This document shows, piece by piece, positions 23,220 to 34,969 of a stretch of DNA of 64,000 bases; positions within the stretch are counted from its first letter, which is position 1, and the number at the start of each line of letters is the position of its first letter. The position numbers and the translations under genes were made by a program. The stretch spans positions 87,093,508 to 87,157,507 of the forward strand of contig CM063501.1 of the NCBI GenBank assembly GCA_032207245.1, in the 5' to 3' direction. Below the pieces are notes generated by a model that was not told the origin of the DNA, did no database searches, and saw only the letters and a list, made by a program, of their open reading frames with translations. This stretch comes from Pardosa pseudoannulata. Its lineage: Eukaryota; Arthropoda; Arachnida; Araneae; Lycosidae.

Positions 23220-24119
23220 TAAAAAATTTAAGAATCGCTGGTATAACTTCCTTCCATATATTGACTAGTACCAAATCTTAAACGTAGTAGAAATTTCGTC
23301 TTTAATTTCTAAATATCCCTATATATGTGCTTGCTTCAATGCACGTATCGTGTTGAAATGCAAATAAGTTGGAAAGTACTGGAAAGTGAGCTAGAAAATC
23401 TTTGCTGCAGATAAATATATTCACTTCTAAATGGAGAAATTCACTTTATCCTCTGCAGGAAGCAGGTGTTTTAAACACGAGAAATAATGCAGCACTTTAA
23501 GCGATGTGTTCAAGTAAATCAAAACAAGCGAGTTTAACGGAGCATTCGATGAATTGAACCGTAAATGGAGGCGCTTTTAAAGGATATTTCCTTGGATATC
23601 TTTAGTGAAATTCAAAATATTGATCATTAAAACTGTTAAACTTAACTGTTACACAAATGAAAGAACGAATTTCGAAACGACGAACGAATAACGAATTTCG
23701 AAATATTGATCATTAAAACTGTTAAATGTAACTGTTACACAACTGTGTTTATTATCAAACGTCATTTATGTTTATTATCTCTTTAAGGCCAATTTTCATG
23801 AAATATTAATGAATATTAAAATACTTTTTGCTTTGAGATTGATTAAAGAAAGTAAATTTATTCAGATTATTAGATTAAGTTAATTAGGTTTAAACCTCTT
23901 CTTTGATAGGGGGATATTCTAACCATCTTCTACTAAGTCCTGCTATTAAAAAGTAAGTCATTTTATGCTTGTTATTTCTTTTATGATATGAAAAAAAATT
24001 TGTCAAGTATATTGTGCAGTTAACACTACAATTAAAAAAGGATTTCTATCGAATGAAAAAAAATAGACAAAGCATCGTTTGCAGAAGAATCTTCCTTCCT
24101 CATAGAGTCCTCTCCCTTT
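23220..24119. other. Unassigned AT-rich stretch
   Basis: Includes a short local direct repeat (AAATATTGATCATTAAAACT at about 23615 and 23700). No gene seen. Confidence 0.4.
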
Positions 24120-24229
24120 GAACCTGGTCGAAAAGTTAGAGATCCGATCTTTGGTACCGGAGTTTGGGGGTTTCAATCCTACTATGGATGTTCGGAATCG
24201 GCTTTAAGCAGTAGGTCCCGGTGTCATTA

Positions 24230-25347
24230 CGGTGTCACCTCACCTCTTATTTCAAACACCACCTTGGGAGAACCATAATATTCACTATCTACAACCCTTT
24301 AAGGGTTTTATAAAAGAAAACACGGACCCGCATATTTACCAGCAAATATTCAGTTCATTTAACGCTCAATATCCTAACTATGAATGCATTTATACGGACG
24401 GCTCGAAATCTGAGGATTTTGATGGCCTTGCCTATTGTAGCGACTCTGGCGCTGTTAGCTACAGTCTTCACCCTCTTTGTTCCATATTAACTGCTGAAGC
24501 AATTGCTATATACGAAGCTCTAAAGTACATTTCTTCAAGGAATAATAGATCCTTTATAATCTACTCGGACTCAATGAGCGTCTTAGAATGCCTCAAAACT
24601 GACTGCAATACTCACAGTTATATTTCTCTGATTACCCAATTGCACAAAAATCTTTCGCTGCGTGGATTTCATATACTTTTTTGTTGGGTTCCAAGTCATG
24701 TCGGTATTGGCGGCAATGAAAAAGTTGATGCTTTAGCGAAACAGGCAACTACATTTTACACTGGTCCTCTGCCTCTTAATGATATTAAAAAAGCAATCTC
24801 TCGAATCCCAAATGTTCGCTGGAGTGCAGAATGGAACAGAGAAACAGGAAATAAACTTTACTCCATTAGGTCATCTATCTGTATTTGGCCACCTCTCAGA
24901 AATCAAAAAATGGACGTCATTTTAACAAGTCTTCGTATTGACCATAGCCGACTCACTCACAAACATTTACTATGTGCTGAGCCTACTCCGCAATGTTCCA
25001 TTCGTCATACTGATCTCACTATTCATCCCTTTAACATCATGTACTACTTTAAAACGCTTTTATTTTATATATTTTAAAACTTTACATCCTGGTATGAACG
25101 AGCTTTTGGGCGAGACTCCTCACCCCAAACCGTTTGAATTCCTCTTTCGCATTGGTGTTTTAAACCTCATCTAAATCTTTTAATTGTTTTAATGTGTGTT
25201 TTTACCTTGGTTTTCCTCTATTTGTTCTTAAATATTTATGAATAATTTCTCCTACTTGTAAATTATATATCATTATTTTAATATGTACTCTTATGTTTGG
25301 TGCAGCATATCCTTATTTGGATGTTGCGCCAGTAAACCCAAACCAAA
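24230..25347 (+). mobile_element. 5'-truncated I/Jockey-type LINE
   Basis: The 1118-bp insertion is bounded by a perfect 12-bp duplication CCGGTGTCATTA (24218-24229 and 25348-25359). It carries the end of the pol frame, a roughly 170-bp 3' untranslated region and a tail AAACCCAAACCAAA that blends into the duplicated CC. Truncation at the 5' end is the normal outcome of target-primed reverse transcription. The RNase H domain places it in the I/R1/Loa side of LINEs; elements often labelled jockey in arthropods also fit. Confidence 0.9.
24232..25174 (+). pseudogene. LINE pol C-terminus: RNase H domain
   Basis: The open frame from 24232 to 25077 gives 281 residues, most of them an RNase H domain that would digest the RNA of the RNA:DNA hybrid during retrotransposition. 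The acidic catalytic residues are visible in order: YTDGS (about residue 60), TAEA with Glu (about 87), YSDS (about 112) and KVDALAK (about 165), with the WVPSHVGIGGNEK motif before the last. After residue 260 the normal Cys/His-containing stretch is replaced by a deletion and frameshift. The true C-terminus (LLGETPHPKPFEFL) reads on in another frame to a stop at 25172-25174. The reverse transcriptase is absent because of 5' truncation. Confidence 0.9.
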
Positions 25348-25407
25348 CCGGTGTCATTAGCCCTCGCGTTGTAAAAAAGTAGATCGTAATGCTCCAAACC
25401 AAACCCT

Positions 25408-25980
25408 TTGATCCAAAGTAATATTAATTGTAAAAAACACATTATGAAAAATAAACGTTTATTGATTTTCCTTCGTTATTTCTGAAACTATTAATAAATT
25501 TCAGACATGATCAAAAAGTGATAAAATAGCTTAATATCACTAATTATGTATACTAAGACCGAAGGCTTGGTGTATAATGGCTTCTCAGTTTCATATTTTT
25601 TATCCACTCCCCACTCAACAGGGAGAAGGGAGAATCATAATGCTGTAGCCATGAATATTGATCACGCTCTTTGTATTGACTAAAACTGAAAGTACAAGAT
25701 ATAAATATCCGATTTCATTGATAAAGAAAAATTTGAAAGAGCAGATTTTGGTTAGATGGCAGGAGCAGTGGCACCATGGCCAGACAGGCCGTTATAGGTT
25801 TGAAATTTGTAATAAGGTTGCATTTAAATATAATTAATTACAGGGTTCTTAAATTGTTTTTTTGTTTCTGGCCATTGTAGCTTTCCGGTGTATGTACATA
25901 AAATTGGAAAACTGGATTTCCCTAACTCTCCATTAGAGACACTATGTGAACCACCTCAGTATCCTATGTATAGTTGTAGG
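25408..25980. other. Unassigned stretch
   Basis: AT-rich with a GC-richer patch near 25750-25800. No feature recognised. Confidence 0.35.
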
Positions 25981-26790
25981 TTTTCTCTGGACTATATTTG
26001 TACCAAGGTACTTTCTCAAGGTGATTTGCACGTGCATGCATAGCCGTGGGAGGATTTTCCTTGAGGAATTTAGGACCCCAATTATTTACGTCAAGTTTAG
26101 GGACCCCTGCAGAGAAGATAGATCACGGAATGGCAGCATAATGGTCAAGCTCGCACAGAGTTGTAAGCGTGAGTTATGGGAGCAGGGGCTAAAAAGTAAT
26201 GTCAGCCTGAACAAAAAGGGGCTACTTTAATGAGCCCACCTGCACCCCCGAAGGGCATTTAATGTGGGAAAATTTCCCGATGAGAAGGGATTGGATAAGA
26301 AGAAAAAAGGGGCGTTGGGGACCGAGGTGTGGTTTTTTTGGAAACAGAGTGAGAACGAAGAGTTGAAGATGAAGAAGTAGGCAGTCGAGAGAAGTGGGAC
26401 AAGGATCCACTAGCACCAGCTCGTCCCGTGCTCCCGGACCGACACCGCCCCGCTCACCAATACCAACTCGTCCCGTACGCCCGTGAGGAAAGCCCCTGCC
26501 TGCTCCCCTGTGACTTTAATGGAGGTAATTTATAAATAATATTTACAGTCCTTTGACTTAGGCCTCTGTTAATAATAATAATTCCTTATAAAGAGATGTG
26601 TGATAATTATTGTGTAAATAGAAGATATAAATAATTGATGATTATGATAATCAAGGATCTATTTGTAAATAAATGTATAGAATAAATGTCTGAAACTCAA
26701 TATAAAGCATTATATTCATTCTGTGTTTCCCCCTTGTAACGAACACTGGTGTATAGGTTGTATGTACATTACAACAATATTAAAAGATAG
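25981..26790 (+). repeat. LTR-like dispersed repeat, forward copy
   Basis: The 25990-26520 part matches 9240-9740 in reverse. It is followed by AATAAATGTCTGAAACTCAA, a TATAAAG and the TTTCCCCCTTGTAACGAAC segment, which resembles the R/U5 side of an LTR. No TG...CA ends or flanking duplication were fixed. The local open frames on either strand are probably incidental. Confidence 0.45.
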
Positions 26791-27749
26791 GATAATGAAA
26801 AACTAATAAATTACTTTCAAAGAATAGATAATTGTAAGCAGTATCTAAACAGGATTAAAACATATATATATGATTTACTATACAGTAAATTTTCTATTTT
26901 CTTTATGTCACTTGTTTCTTCTTAAAATGCTTTGTGTGTAGATGAATTTGTTAATTGTTTATTAAGGTATTTTGTTGGTGTATATATGTATGTATAAACT
27001 AAACAGAATGTGAATAAATGGACTGTATGTAAATGGAATATATTAAATGTGATTGTGTTAAAAAAGGAATGTAAATAAATATTTGAAATAAGTTCAATTC
27101 AGCATGATATTATGAAAATGCTAAAGAATTGTAAATAAAAAATGTACTAAAGTAAGTACATGTATGATTGTTGCATAGTATTATTGGTAAATTTTTATAT
27201 ATGGTCGGTGGTGGTAAAGCAATGTACTGTAAATAATAGTATATATGTTAATATAGCATATATGTTAATGTTTATTGTATATGTTACGTATTTATATAGC
27301 AGGTTGTCGTGTAGTCCTCGATTTTATTTGAGTAGTTTGAGTAGTAACCTGTAATCAAATGTATAGTGGGATTTTATTTTGATTGTGTTGTGGAAAAGTA
27401 TTTTAGTACTAAATTTAACCACAGGTTCTGAGAAACTACAGACATAAGATATGAATATAAACTCAAAGCTAAATTAACAGCATCTGAAACTAGCTTAATA
27501 TAAAAAGGGTAAATTTATTATAATATATATACATCTATGTACATACGAAACTGATGCTAATTTTCATAAAATATGCTTTATCAACATCTCCTAAATTAGT
27601 TCAACAATAATTTTTTAATACTTAAGTAATTATGTAAATATAAGAGAGAGGACCTAATCTCAATTTCAAAATGTATATAAAATGGGGTACCTTTGGGGAG
27701 TTAAAAAAAGTTTAAAGATGTCATACTCTGTGACATTGCTCGCCAAATA
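26791..27749. other. Unassigned AT-rich stretch
   Basis: Many ATG/TAA-rich short frames and short TA runs, none convincing. Confidence 0.45.
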
Positions 27750-28208
27750 GGCTATGTATTGCTTTTCGGTACCAGAGTCCATGAATTATAACTTTACTGT
27801 GTGTAAGTAGTATTTTGGAATTTGTTTCAAGCAGCAGATCTTGATTTATTCAGAATCCGTCTAGTAAAATTATGATTAAGCAGCTAAAAAACCAATTCAC
27901 ACCACACCTATCTCTGAAAATCCAATCTAAAAAACAATGCCAACAATCTTATTTTCTGTATGAATTTTAGTCAAAATAAGCTGTGTATTGCTTTTCGGTA
28001 CCAGAGTCCATGAATTGTAACCTTACTGTGTGTAAGTAGTATTTTGGAATTTGTTTCAAACAGCAGATCTTTATTTATTTAGAATCCGTCTAGTAAAATT
28101 ATGATTAAGCAGCTAAAAAAACAATTCACACCACACCTATCTCTGAAAATCCAATCTAAAAAATAATGCCAACAATCTTATTTTCTGTATGAATTTTAGT
28201 CAAAATAT
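27750..28208 (+). repeat. 229-bp tandem duplication of a decayed SINE
   Basis: Units at 27750-27979 and 27979-28208 are nearly identical over 229 bp. Each starts with TTTTCGGTACCAGAGTCCATGAATT, a decayed S1 head, and continues with AAGCAGCAGATCTT and an unrelated tail. The duplication includes DNA downstream of the SINE, so it arose after insertion. Confidence 0.85.
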
Positions 28209-29639
28209 CATTTAGAACAATTCAGGCGTTTGTTCCTAACATATTCCTTTTGTACTTAAGCACTAAAGTATAGTTATAATTACGTAATGAAAAGGGTTTA
28301 GTAAATTATACGGCAATATTCAGAAAATTTACGCATGGTTCGTGCGGTGCTTGAAAATGTTTTTAAGCTCCTTTTTTTATACATTGAAAAAAATTCTTTC
28401 AAACTGCTTTTTAAGTGTAAATTTGCTTTTATGTAAAATTATGCAAAAGTGCTATTTTTCCCTTTTAATTTTTTTAAGGGGGCTCTTTGCAAGTATGTAC
28501 AGCTCCTGTGGGCTTTTGCTTTAATAGGGCATGAAAATACAGTTTATACTCCCCCCCATGACAGACTTAAATAGCATTCTCCACCCTCCACTTATGAAGC
28601 GGGAATGATATCCCCCCACTTGTAAGCAGTCAAAATGGTCCCTAGCCTGTCGTAAGAACATACGCTTTCCGGACTCCTCTGAAAATTTTAATTCTTTGGT
28701 CGTAATTATTATTGCCCATTTTTAAAATAATATTTAAAACGAAGTCATTTCTTAATAAACAACTATTTAATTTCTATTTGTCTCTTGTAAATGTACCATG
28801 TTTTCATATGATTGTTATTACAATCTTTATTTTGTGGATTATCTTTATTAATGGATAATCAAGTTCATAGTATTTTTTTTGTTTTATCTTGTCAGTTCAC
28901 ATTATACTGTACATAAACAATAAAATTTGAAAATGCAATAATTATATTTCAAAAGTTTGCGTAAGTAAGCATTACACAAAAACGATATGGAACGGCATTA
29001 TAGAATGTAATAACTAATCCTAGGCAGCTATGATTTTTTTCACGTCAGAAGATGCTTTTTATCTATAGTGGTTTTTTTCAACTGGTAACTGAGTATGAAC
29101 CTTTTTTGCGGCACTGACGTAGTAATTTATTGAAATTATCTTGACAGCATGCGGACGACTGGAAAAATATTTCATATAAAGAAAAACACCTGCTAAATAT
29201 GAGATATCGACTAATTGTAATGCTATTTTTTCTTAAAGGTAACAAGCAAGATTTATTTTATACATAGAAATATTTTTATAGTTAAATATTCCCATAATTA
29301 TTACTTCTCAAGGATAATTACATAACAGTTTATTTAAGTCAAGCAGCTAAAAATTACTAAATTTCTGTCTTTCTATTAACAATTAACCTTAACATAATGC
29401 TGCTGTCTCGCCATGATTATAATTACGAAATACCGAGAATATTTCCTTTGCATTTTGTGTTAGTTATGGAAATTTCTGTTTAACTGCCTCTGATTTCCAG
29501 AATTTAATTACTTCAGATCCAGTATGCAGCATCTTCTAGTCTTTTAGTTGGATCCTCAATTCATGACATACTTTTCAGCTCTGCATCTTAATTAATATTC
29601 AGGTTGGCCACTTCGTCTAAGCCAAATTCTTGAGCAACC
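28209..29639. other. Unassigned stretch
   Basis: AT-rich apart from a C-rich patch at about 28550-28680. No reading frame of known type and no inverted termini were found. Confidence 0.4.
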
Positions 29640-29790
29640 CTCATGAAAAGCAAGCCGAACAAGGGCCAAATGGTGAGACACTGCTCCTCGGAACTGGAAT
29701 TGGTGTGTTTAAATATCGCTGTTGGCATGCCTATTCGTAGCTGTTCGGAATCAGCTTTAAGCAGTTGTTCCTGTTCTCAAAAATATCCTG
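29640..29790 (+). mobile_element. Degenerate SINE S1
   Basis: Keeps CTCCTCGGAACTGGAATT from the head and TTCGTAGCTGTTCGGAATCA from the body, then stops after the GTTCTC region. The B box is lost. Confidence 0.65.
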
Positions 29791-29792
29791 TA

Positions 29793-30128
29793 TGATAATA
29801 GACTAAGTTGTCTGTCCATCTGTCCGCGAATTTATGAAGCGGTTGTATCTGGAATGGATAGAGGCATCCATTCTAGATGAGTTACGGTTAGCAAATTTCA
29901 AAGCGAGTTAGAAAAAATTCGGAATCCCCCCCTTCCCCTATTTCGAGTGTTTAATGCAACTCTGTTGTCCCCGGTCAGCAGAAGAACATTAAATGTATCA
30001 ATTTATCACATAATAAATAGGTAAAAGTAATATTTTTCTAACATTATGACGTCATTCCTTTAACCGTCTCCTTTAATCATTTCTTATTTTAAATTATTTA
30101 AATATCGTCTGCATTATTTTCATACGTT
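29793..30128 (+). mobile_element. Helitron-like element, copy b, truncated
   Basis: Starts with TCCTGTATGATAATAGAC, then the GTCTGTCCATCTGTCCGCG block and the family interior up to CATTATTTTCATACG. There it breaks off at the same point as copy d (46029-46938) and is joined to the same S2-tail sequence. Confidence 0.75.
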
Positions 30129-30245
30129 TTGGAATAAAGATATATCTGTATTTCCAGCTGCATTGGAGAAAAAAATATCTAACTTTTCCTACTCAGTAAA
30201 CGCAATTTACTTGCCAACCACCTGTTCAGCGAATCTTGCAATAAA
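30129..30245 (+). repeat. S2-type tail segment between two Helitron-like units
   Basis: Contains AAGATATATCTGTATTTCC, CTAACTTTTCCT and CCAACCACCTGTTCAGC and ends AATAAA directly before the TC start of the next Helitron-like copy. The same segment sits at the equivalent place at 46939-47053 and before copy d at about 45900-46028. Confidence 0.75.
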
Positions 30246-31955
30246 TCCTCTATATCATAATAGCCTAAGCTGTCTGTCCATCTGTCCGTCTGTCAACGAA
30301 TTTATGAAGCGGTTGTACCTGGAATGGATAGAGGCATCCATATTGTATTTTTGATGAGTTAGGGTTATCAAAATTTAAAAAGTATTCGAAAACGTTCGAA
30401 ATCCATCCTTTCCCCCTTTTCGAGTGTTTAATGCCATTATTTCAAACTCTGTTGTCCCCGGTTAAGAGCAGAACATTAAATATATCAATTTATCAGATAA
30501 TAAATAGGTAAAAGTAACATTTTTTTTCTAGAATTATGACGTCATTCATTTATCCATCTCCTTTAATCCTTTTTTATTTTTAATTATTTAAATATCGTCT
30601 GCATTATTTTCATACATTTTATCACTGAACTTAGATATTACGTAAATAATTTTCTTTCATATTTGTATTAAATAATAGATTAGATACATATGTGCTAATT
30701 TTAAATTTAATCATCGATTAGTTTTTTTTTTTCAATGAAAATTTTATCACCGGTATTAACAACAAATTCTTTTCATAAAAGTCTAGGAGTCTATTTCACG
30801 GACTAATAAATATCTAGAGTTTAAGTTATATATCTTTGAAAATTAAGAAGTTTGTTCGTTTGTGTGTTTGTTTTTTATACATAACCACACGGTTTGCAAT
30901 CGATTTGCTCAATTTTGGACATCATTCATATATACCGCCAAATAATCACTGTCAATATTAAAACCTCTGCTGTCCATCCTATCACGTAATATGACAAGAT
31001 AAATTAAGGTTGGCAACTAACATGCGGTCAGTAAAGATAAACAAATTATTGAGCGTGTACCAGATAAATGTCAGCAAAAAAAAATATTTTTTTACCTGCC
31101 TTATAGAGTACTTTCATGGTTTCCGCGCACCTGGAAAGTCATGGAAAATCATGGATTTAGACAATGGATCAATTTTGTCATGGAAAGTCTTGATTTTTCA
31201 AGTAAAATGAGTAAAAGTCATGGAAAGTCATGGATCCGCTAAACTACCGATTAAAAAAATCCATTGAATTGTTTAATTCTGTTTTTACTTGTCATTTGGA
31301 TGAAGTTGCTGAGTTTGGTATTTATGTATTATCCTATTGACCAAGTAAAATTTGTTCACCAATTAAACTCAAAGCAAGAAAGCTTAATGGGTGGGTAAAT
31401 GTATATTATTCTGGTCTTTTCTTAAATTGTAGATTAAAATTTTATTAATATAATAATAATTATCTTGTAATAAAAATTAGTTACGATTTTTTGCACAAAA
31501 TATAAGTTTATCTTTAGGGATATTGTATATAAATGTTATAGGGTTATATTTGTCTATTATTCATGGTCACCTGGATAATACCAAAGTACCCTGAATTCAA
31601 ATTGGAAACATTTTGATTGAAAAATTTATATATGATTAAACTTAAGTATGTAGATACAACAATTTATTTTTATGTATGTGTGTTTATTAACACTTATAAA
31701 GTAAGTTAATAGTTTTTTATGATACAATTCCTGTAATTTCTCTTCAAGCATATATTTTATTTGTACATCAGAAGTTTTATTCATATATACTTTAACGAAA
31801 GCTTTTTAAAGTCATGGAAAATGATCTGCTAAATCAGGGAAAGTCATGAAAAGTCATGGATTTGAAAAATTTTATTTTGGCAGATACCCTGTACTTTACA
31901 ATTCTAGAAAATTAAAAATTTTGCTGATCCCGTCATATGACGGGCTATATGATAG
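30246..31955 (+). mobile_element. Helitron-like element, copy c, with hAT-like insertion
   Basis: Complete at both ends: a 5' TC (TCCTCTATATCATAATAGCC) preceded by A, and a 3' perfect 16-bp palindrome CCCGTCATATGACGGG at 31929-31944, followed a few bases later by ATAG where the best copy has CTAG. The interior is interrupted by the element at 31115-31890. Without it this copy is about 930 bp. It is non-coding. Confidence 0.75.
31115..31890. mobile_element. hAT-like MITE with CATGGAAAGT repeats
   Basis: It begins CATGGTTTCCGCGC and ends GCAGATACCCT(G), inverted termini of the form CAGGGTWTCYGC seen in hAT elements. GTACTTT is present on both sides (31108-31114 and 31891-31897), and the uninterrupted sequence is visible at about 12255 and 47900. 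Subterminal GTCATGGAAA motifs recur at both ends. The exact 8-bp duplication is ambiguous by a base. Confidence 0.75.
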
Positions 31956-32128
31956 TCCTCATGTTGCAAAGGAGAGTGCTGAATCGCTTGAAACCAAACT
32001 ATAAAGATAAAAGTACGTTGACAAAACTTGTGTTCACTTTTTGGGAAAAAAAACAGATCTAGACAACAGTGAATGTCCAGTTTCGCTATCGTTTCGTGAA
32101 AAACTTCATATTCCGCTTTCAAGGTTCA

Positions 32129-32250
32129 GTTGGTATGGAATGCTACGGTTTAAAGTTTTGCTAGGAGGATTACATTAATCTCGATCTACTGCTCAAAGCT
32201 GATTCCGAACATCCTTACCATATCGGGTTTTGAACATGTAACCTCCAGCC
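32129..32250 (-). mobile_element. Degenerate SINE S1
   Basis: Minus-strand S1 remnant: plus-strand text TGGTATGGAATGCTACGGTTTAAA corresponds to the tail and CTACTGCTCAAAGCTGATTCCGAAC to the body. The head is badly worn. Confidence 0.6.
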
Positions 32251-32399
32251 ATGGGTGATTCTAATTAAGATAAAATTTTCTGAACATTCTACAAAATTTT
32301 ATGAAAAGGTATAAGCTATTAATTTAAAATAAAATCTATATAAAGTTTTATTTCTGGATGTCAAAACTAGAGCTGGATGATATCTGAATTTTAATATTG

Positions 32400-33375
32400 T
32401 GATTTATCGTTTATTAAATTAAAATAATGTCTGATGTTTTTGAAGTCTTCTACACTGAAAGAGGACTTAGACAGGGTGATTCTTTGTCATGCATCCTATT
32501 TAACATAGCCCTTGAAAAAGTCATTAGGGACTCAGGGCTCAACTACAGAAACACAATTCTACACAGATCCACGCAACTACTAGCATACGCCGATGACATA
32601 GATATAATTGGCAGAACAAGGAAAGATGTCATAGAGGCGTTTGTTGCTCTGGAAACTGCAGCAAGAGATATTGGATTAACAGTAAATGAAGAGAAAACTA
32701 AGTTTTTAGTGGTAAGCACGAAAGTCCATGATGTACAGCCTCTTCAAATTGGAAATTTTATTTTTGAGGGTGTAACTCAGTTCAAATATCTGGGAGCACT
32801 CATTACCAGTAAAAACGAGATTAAAGTTGAAATTGGTAACCGCCTTTTGATGGCAAACCGATGTTATTTTGGGCTAAAGAACCAATTAAAATCAAAATTT
32901 ATCTCTGTTAACACGAAAATAAACTTATATAAGACATTAATTAGACCAATAATTCTATATGGCAGCGAGGGATGGGCGATGAACAAAACTGAAGAGAACA
33001 GGCTCCTAATTTTTGAAAGAAAAGTTTTAGGATGCATTTTTGAAGCAGTGAAAGAAAACAACGTCTGGAGAAGTTTATATAATCATGAAATTTACATACA
33101 ATTTATACATCCTAACATCTTAAGAGTCATAAAGTCCTACAGAATCAGATGGCTGGGACACATTTTTCGATAAGAGGACCAAGAGCCTGTTAAAAAAATT
33201 GACGTTTTCAAAGTTTGAGAGTAAACGCAAACGAGGAAGACCACCAATAAGGTGGATGGATTGTGTTGAGAGCGATTTGAGAGTACTGGGTATTAATAGA
33301 TGGAGAAACATCGCGTCAAACCGTGCTGAATGGAGAAAGCTGATAGAGAAAGCCTTGGCCTCCAGTAGGTTGTAG
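32400..33375 (+). pseudogene. RTE-like LINE reverse transcriptase, 3' part
   Basis: The open frame 32427-33173 (248 residues) covers the last two-thirds of a non-LTR reverse transcriptase. ERGLRQGDSLSCILFNIALE precedes the palm motif, YADDIDIIGR contains the two catalytic Asp (about residue 55), then NEEKTKFL, FKYLGALIT, LYGSEGWA and RWLGHIFR follow in the expected order. An in-frame stop at 33171-33173 and a frameshift soon after break it. The remainder reads KRKRGRPPIRWMDCVESDL and ends at a stop at 33373-33375, followed by a GAAGAAGAAAA tail. The start Met is not native because the endonuclease and fingers are missing through 5' truncation. RTE is my best placement. Confidence 0.85.
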
Positions 33376-33903
33376 TGCTGAAGAAGAAAATTTATCGTCT
33401 ACCAAATATCAATATATTAATATGTTCTAATATATATCCCCTTGTTGTAGAGTTGCAAATATAAGTGTGTTCTGTATAAAATAATCCAAACACACATATC
33501 CATGTGTGGTTATTTAGATAATAAAAATTCAATTTCTTAATCTGAATACATAAATTTAAATTTTAACATATTGCTTTAAAAAAAGAAAATCCCATAGCAT
33601 ATTATTACTGTTCTTCGGTAGAAAATTTGTGGACATGCCAAAAAATGAAAAAAGGGTGAGAAAAGATATAAAACTTTTTGATTATCTTCAAAAGTCATTT
33701 ATATATATTTTTATTTGAAACTAAAGGTAGTTTTAAAAAACTTTTATTTTAAAATTTTCAGAAACAGATGTCTTTTAAAATTTTCAGAAACAAAAAAAAT
33801 GTGTTTATATATTCCGGAACAAATTAATTCTCAGGGAATTTTGGAAATTTTAGGATCAGAATCGCCCCTGACTCCAGTATTGAAGAGCAGCGTTCTACCC
33901 ATT
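33376..33903. other. Unassigned AT-rich stretch
   Basis: Contains a local repeat (TTTTAAAATTTTCAGAAACA near 33749 and 33772). No gene recognised. Confidence 0.4.
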
Positions 33904-34024
33904 CGGTGCCGAACGATGGCCGAATGGTAGAGCGCTGCTCTTCGGAACCGGAGTTCGCGGGTTCGAATCCCGCTGCTGGCATGGATGTTTGTAGCCGTTC
34001 GGAATCGGCTTTAAACTGTAGGTT
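33904..34024 (+). mobile_element. SINE S1, 3' truncated, best-preserved tRNA head
   Basis: The head is the most tRNA-like in the window: A box within TGGCCGAATGGTAGAGCGC, loop CTTCGGA (UCG in the anticodon position), T arm CGCGGGTTCGAATCCCGC. The body stops after AAACTGTAGG, so the tail is lost. Not a tRNA gene, because the acceptor stem does not pair and SINE body follows. Confidence 0.85.
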
Positions 34025-34969
34025 TCATTTTTTAATTATAAATACTTCAGACAATTTTATATTAGAGTCAATTTTTTTTTATAAACCAAGAAATCCTATT
34101 CATTTTCTTATGTTTTCTTATGCCATTTTTTCTTTTTATTAAACATTGCAGAAATGTTTGATTATAATTAAAACACAACATAATAAATTACTGTATTATT
34201 CTTAAGAACAAAATGGTCTTATGTACATCATAATTCTGGAACACACTAGACGAAAAAATATACTCTACTTATTTTGCTTTTCTTCCAGGTGCAACTCTGA
34301 AAAAATTGTTTTATTTCCCATATATTCGCTGAAATTTAAGTTCCCTTCGTTGCGAAAGTGTCGAAATTTTGACTGGTTTTGTTATGTTTGTATAACACAT
34401 TGTAGTATTTAGAGTACATAACACGGAACAACTCTTAGTTGACAGAACAAACATTCCGGCTAAAATTAAAAATTGCGCAATTTCTACTAACTAATTCACT
34501 GACTCGTCACAGTATTCTACCTTAATATAACAAAAAGTTCCATCATATTCTTAAATAAATAGGGATTTTGCACGAAATATAATTTATCAGACATTATTTA
34601 CTTCTTTTACTTGCCGATGTTTGATACGCTTTCTTGTTGTAACTTGATTGAAAATAAGATAACAATACTTAGAGCTAATTAAGTTTATGTAGTGGAAAAT
34701 ATAAAAGCAAAACATCTTTCTTGATGTACTTCAGATCTTATTAAATACCCGAGAAGAGTAAAGATTATAGTAGAGTACACTTCAGAATTTATTAGGATAG
34801 TTTGTTCTTCATATGACACCACATGGGTAATAGAAGTAAATTGCAAGGAACAGTGTCATACCTAAATATTACTCCTTTTTTTTATTACAATATGTCCCTA
34901 ATATTTCCCAAACAAGTATTTTATAAATAAATAGTTCTATCAAGGTGAAAATGTTTACTCAGCAAAATA
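34025..34969. other. Unassigned AT-rich stretch
   Basis: No recognisable features up to the mariner terminus. Confidence 0.4.

Larger units (their letters stand above)
24130..25407 (+). mobile_element. SINE S1 split by a LINE insertion
   Basis: The 5' part (24130-24229) holds the S1 head and body up to CCGGTGTCATTA. The rest resumes at 25348 with CCGGTGTCATTAGCCCTCGCG and runs to CTCCAAACCAAACC at about 25405. Together they make one S1 copy with the LINE of 24230-25347 between its halves. Confidence 0.9.

Noticed and set aside
33906..33978. Functional tRNA-Arg gene
   Set aside because: The head has good A and B boxes and a UCG-like loop, but the acceptor stem does not pair and SINE body follows, as in more than ten other copies.
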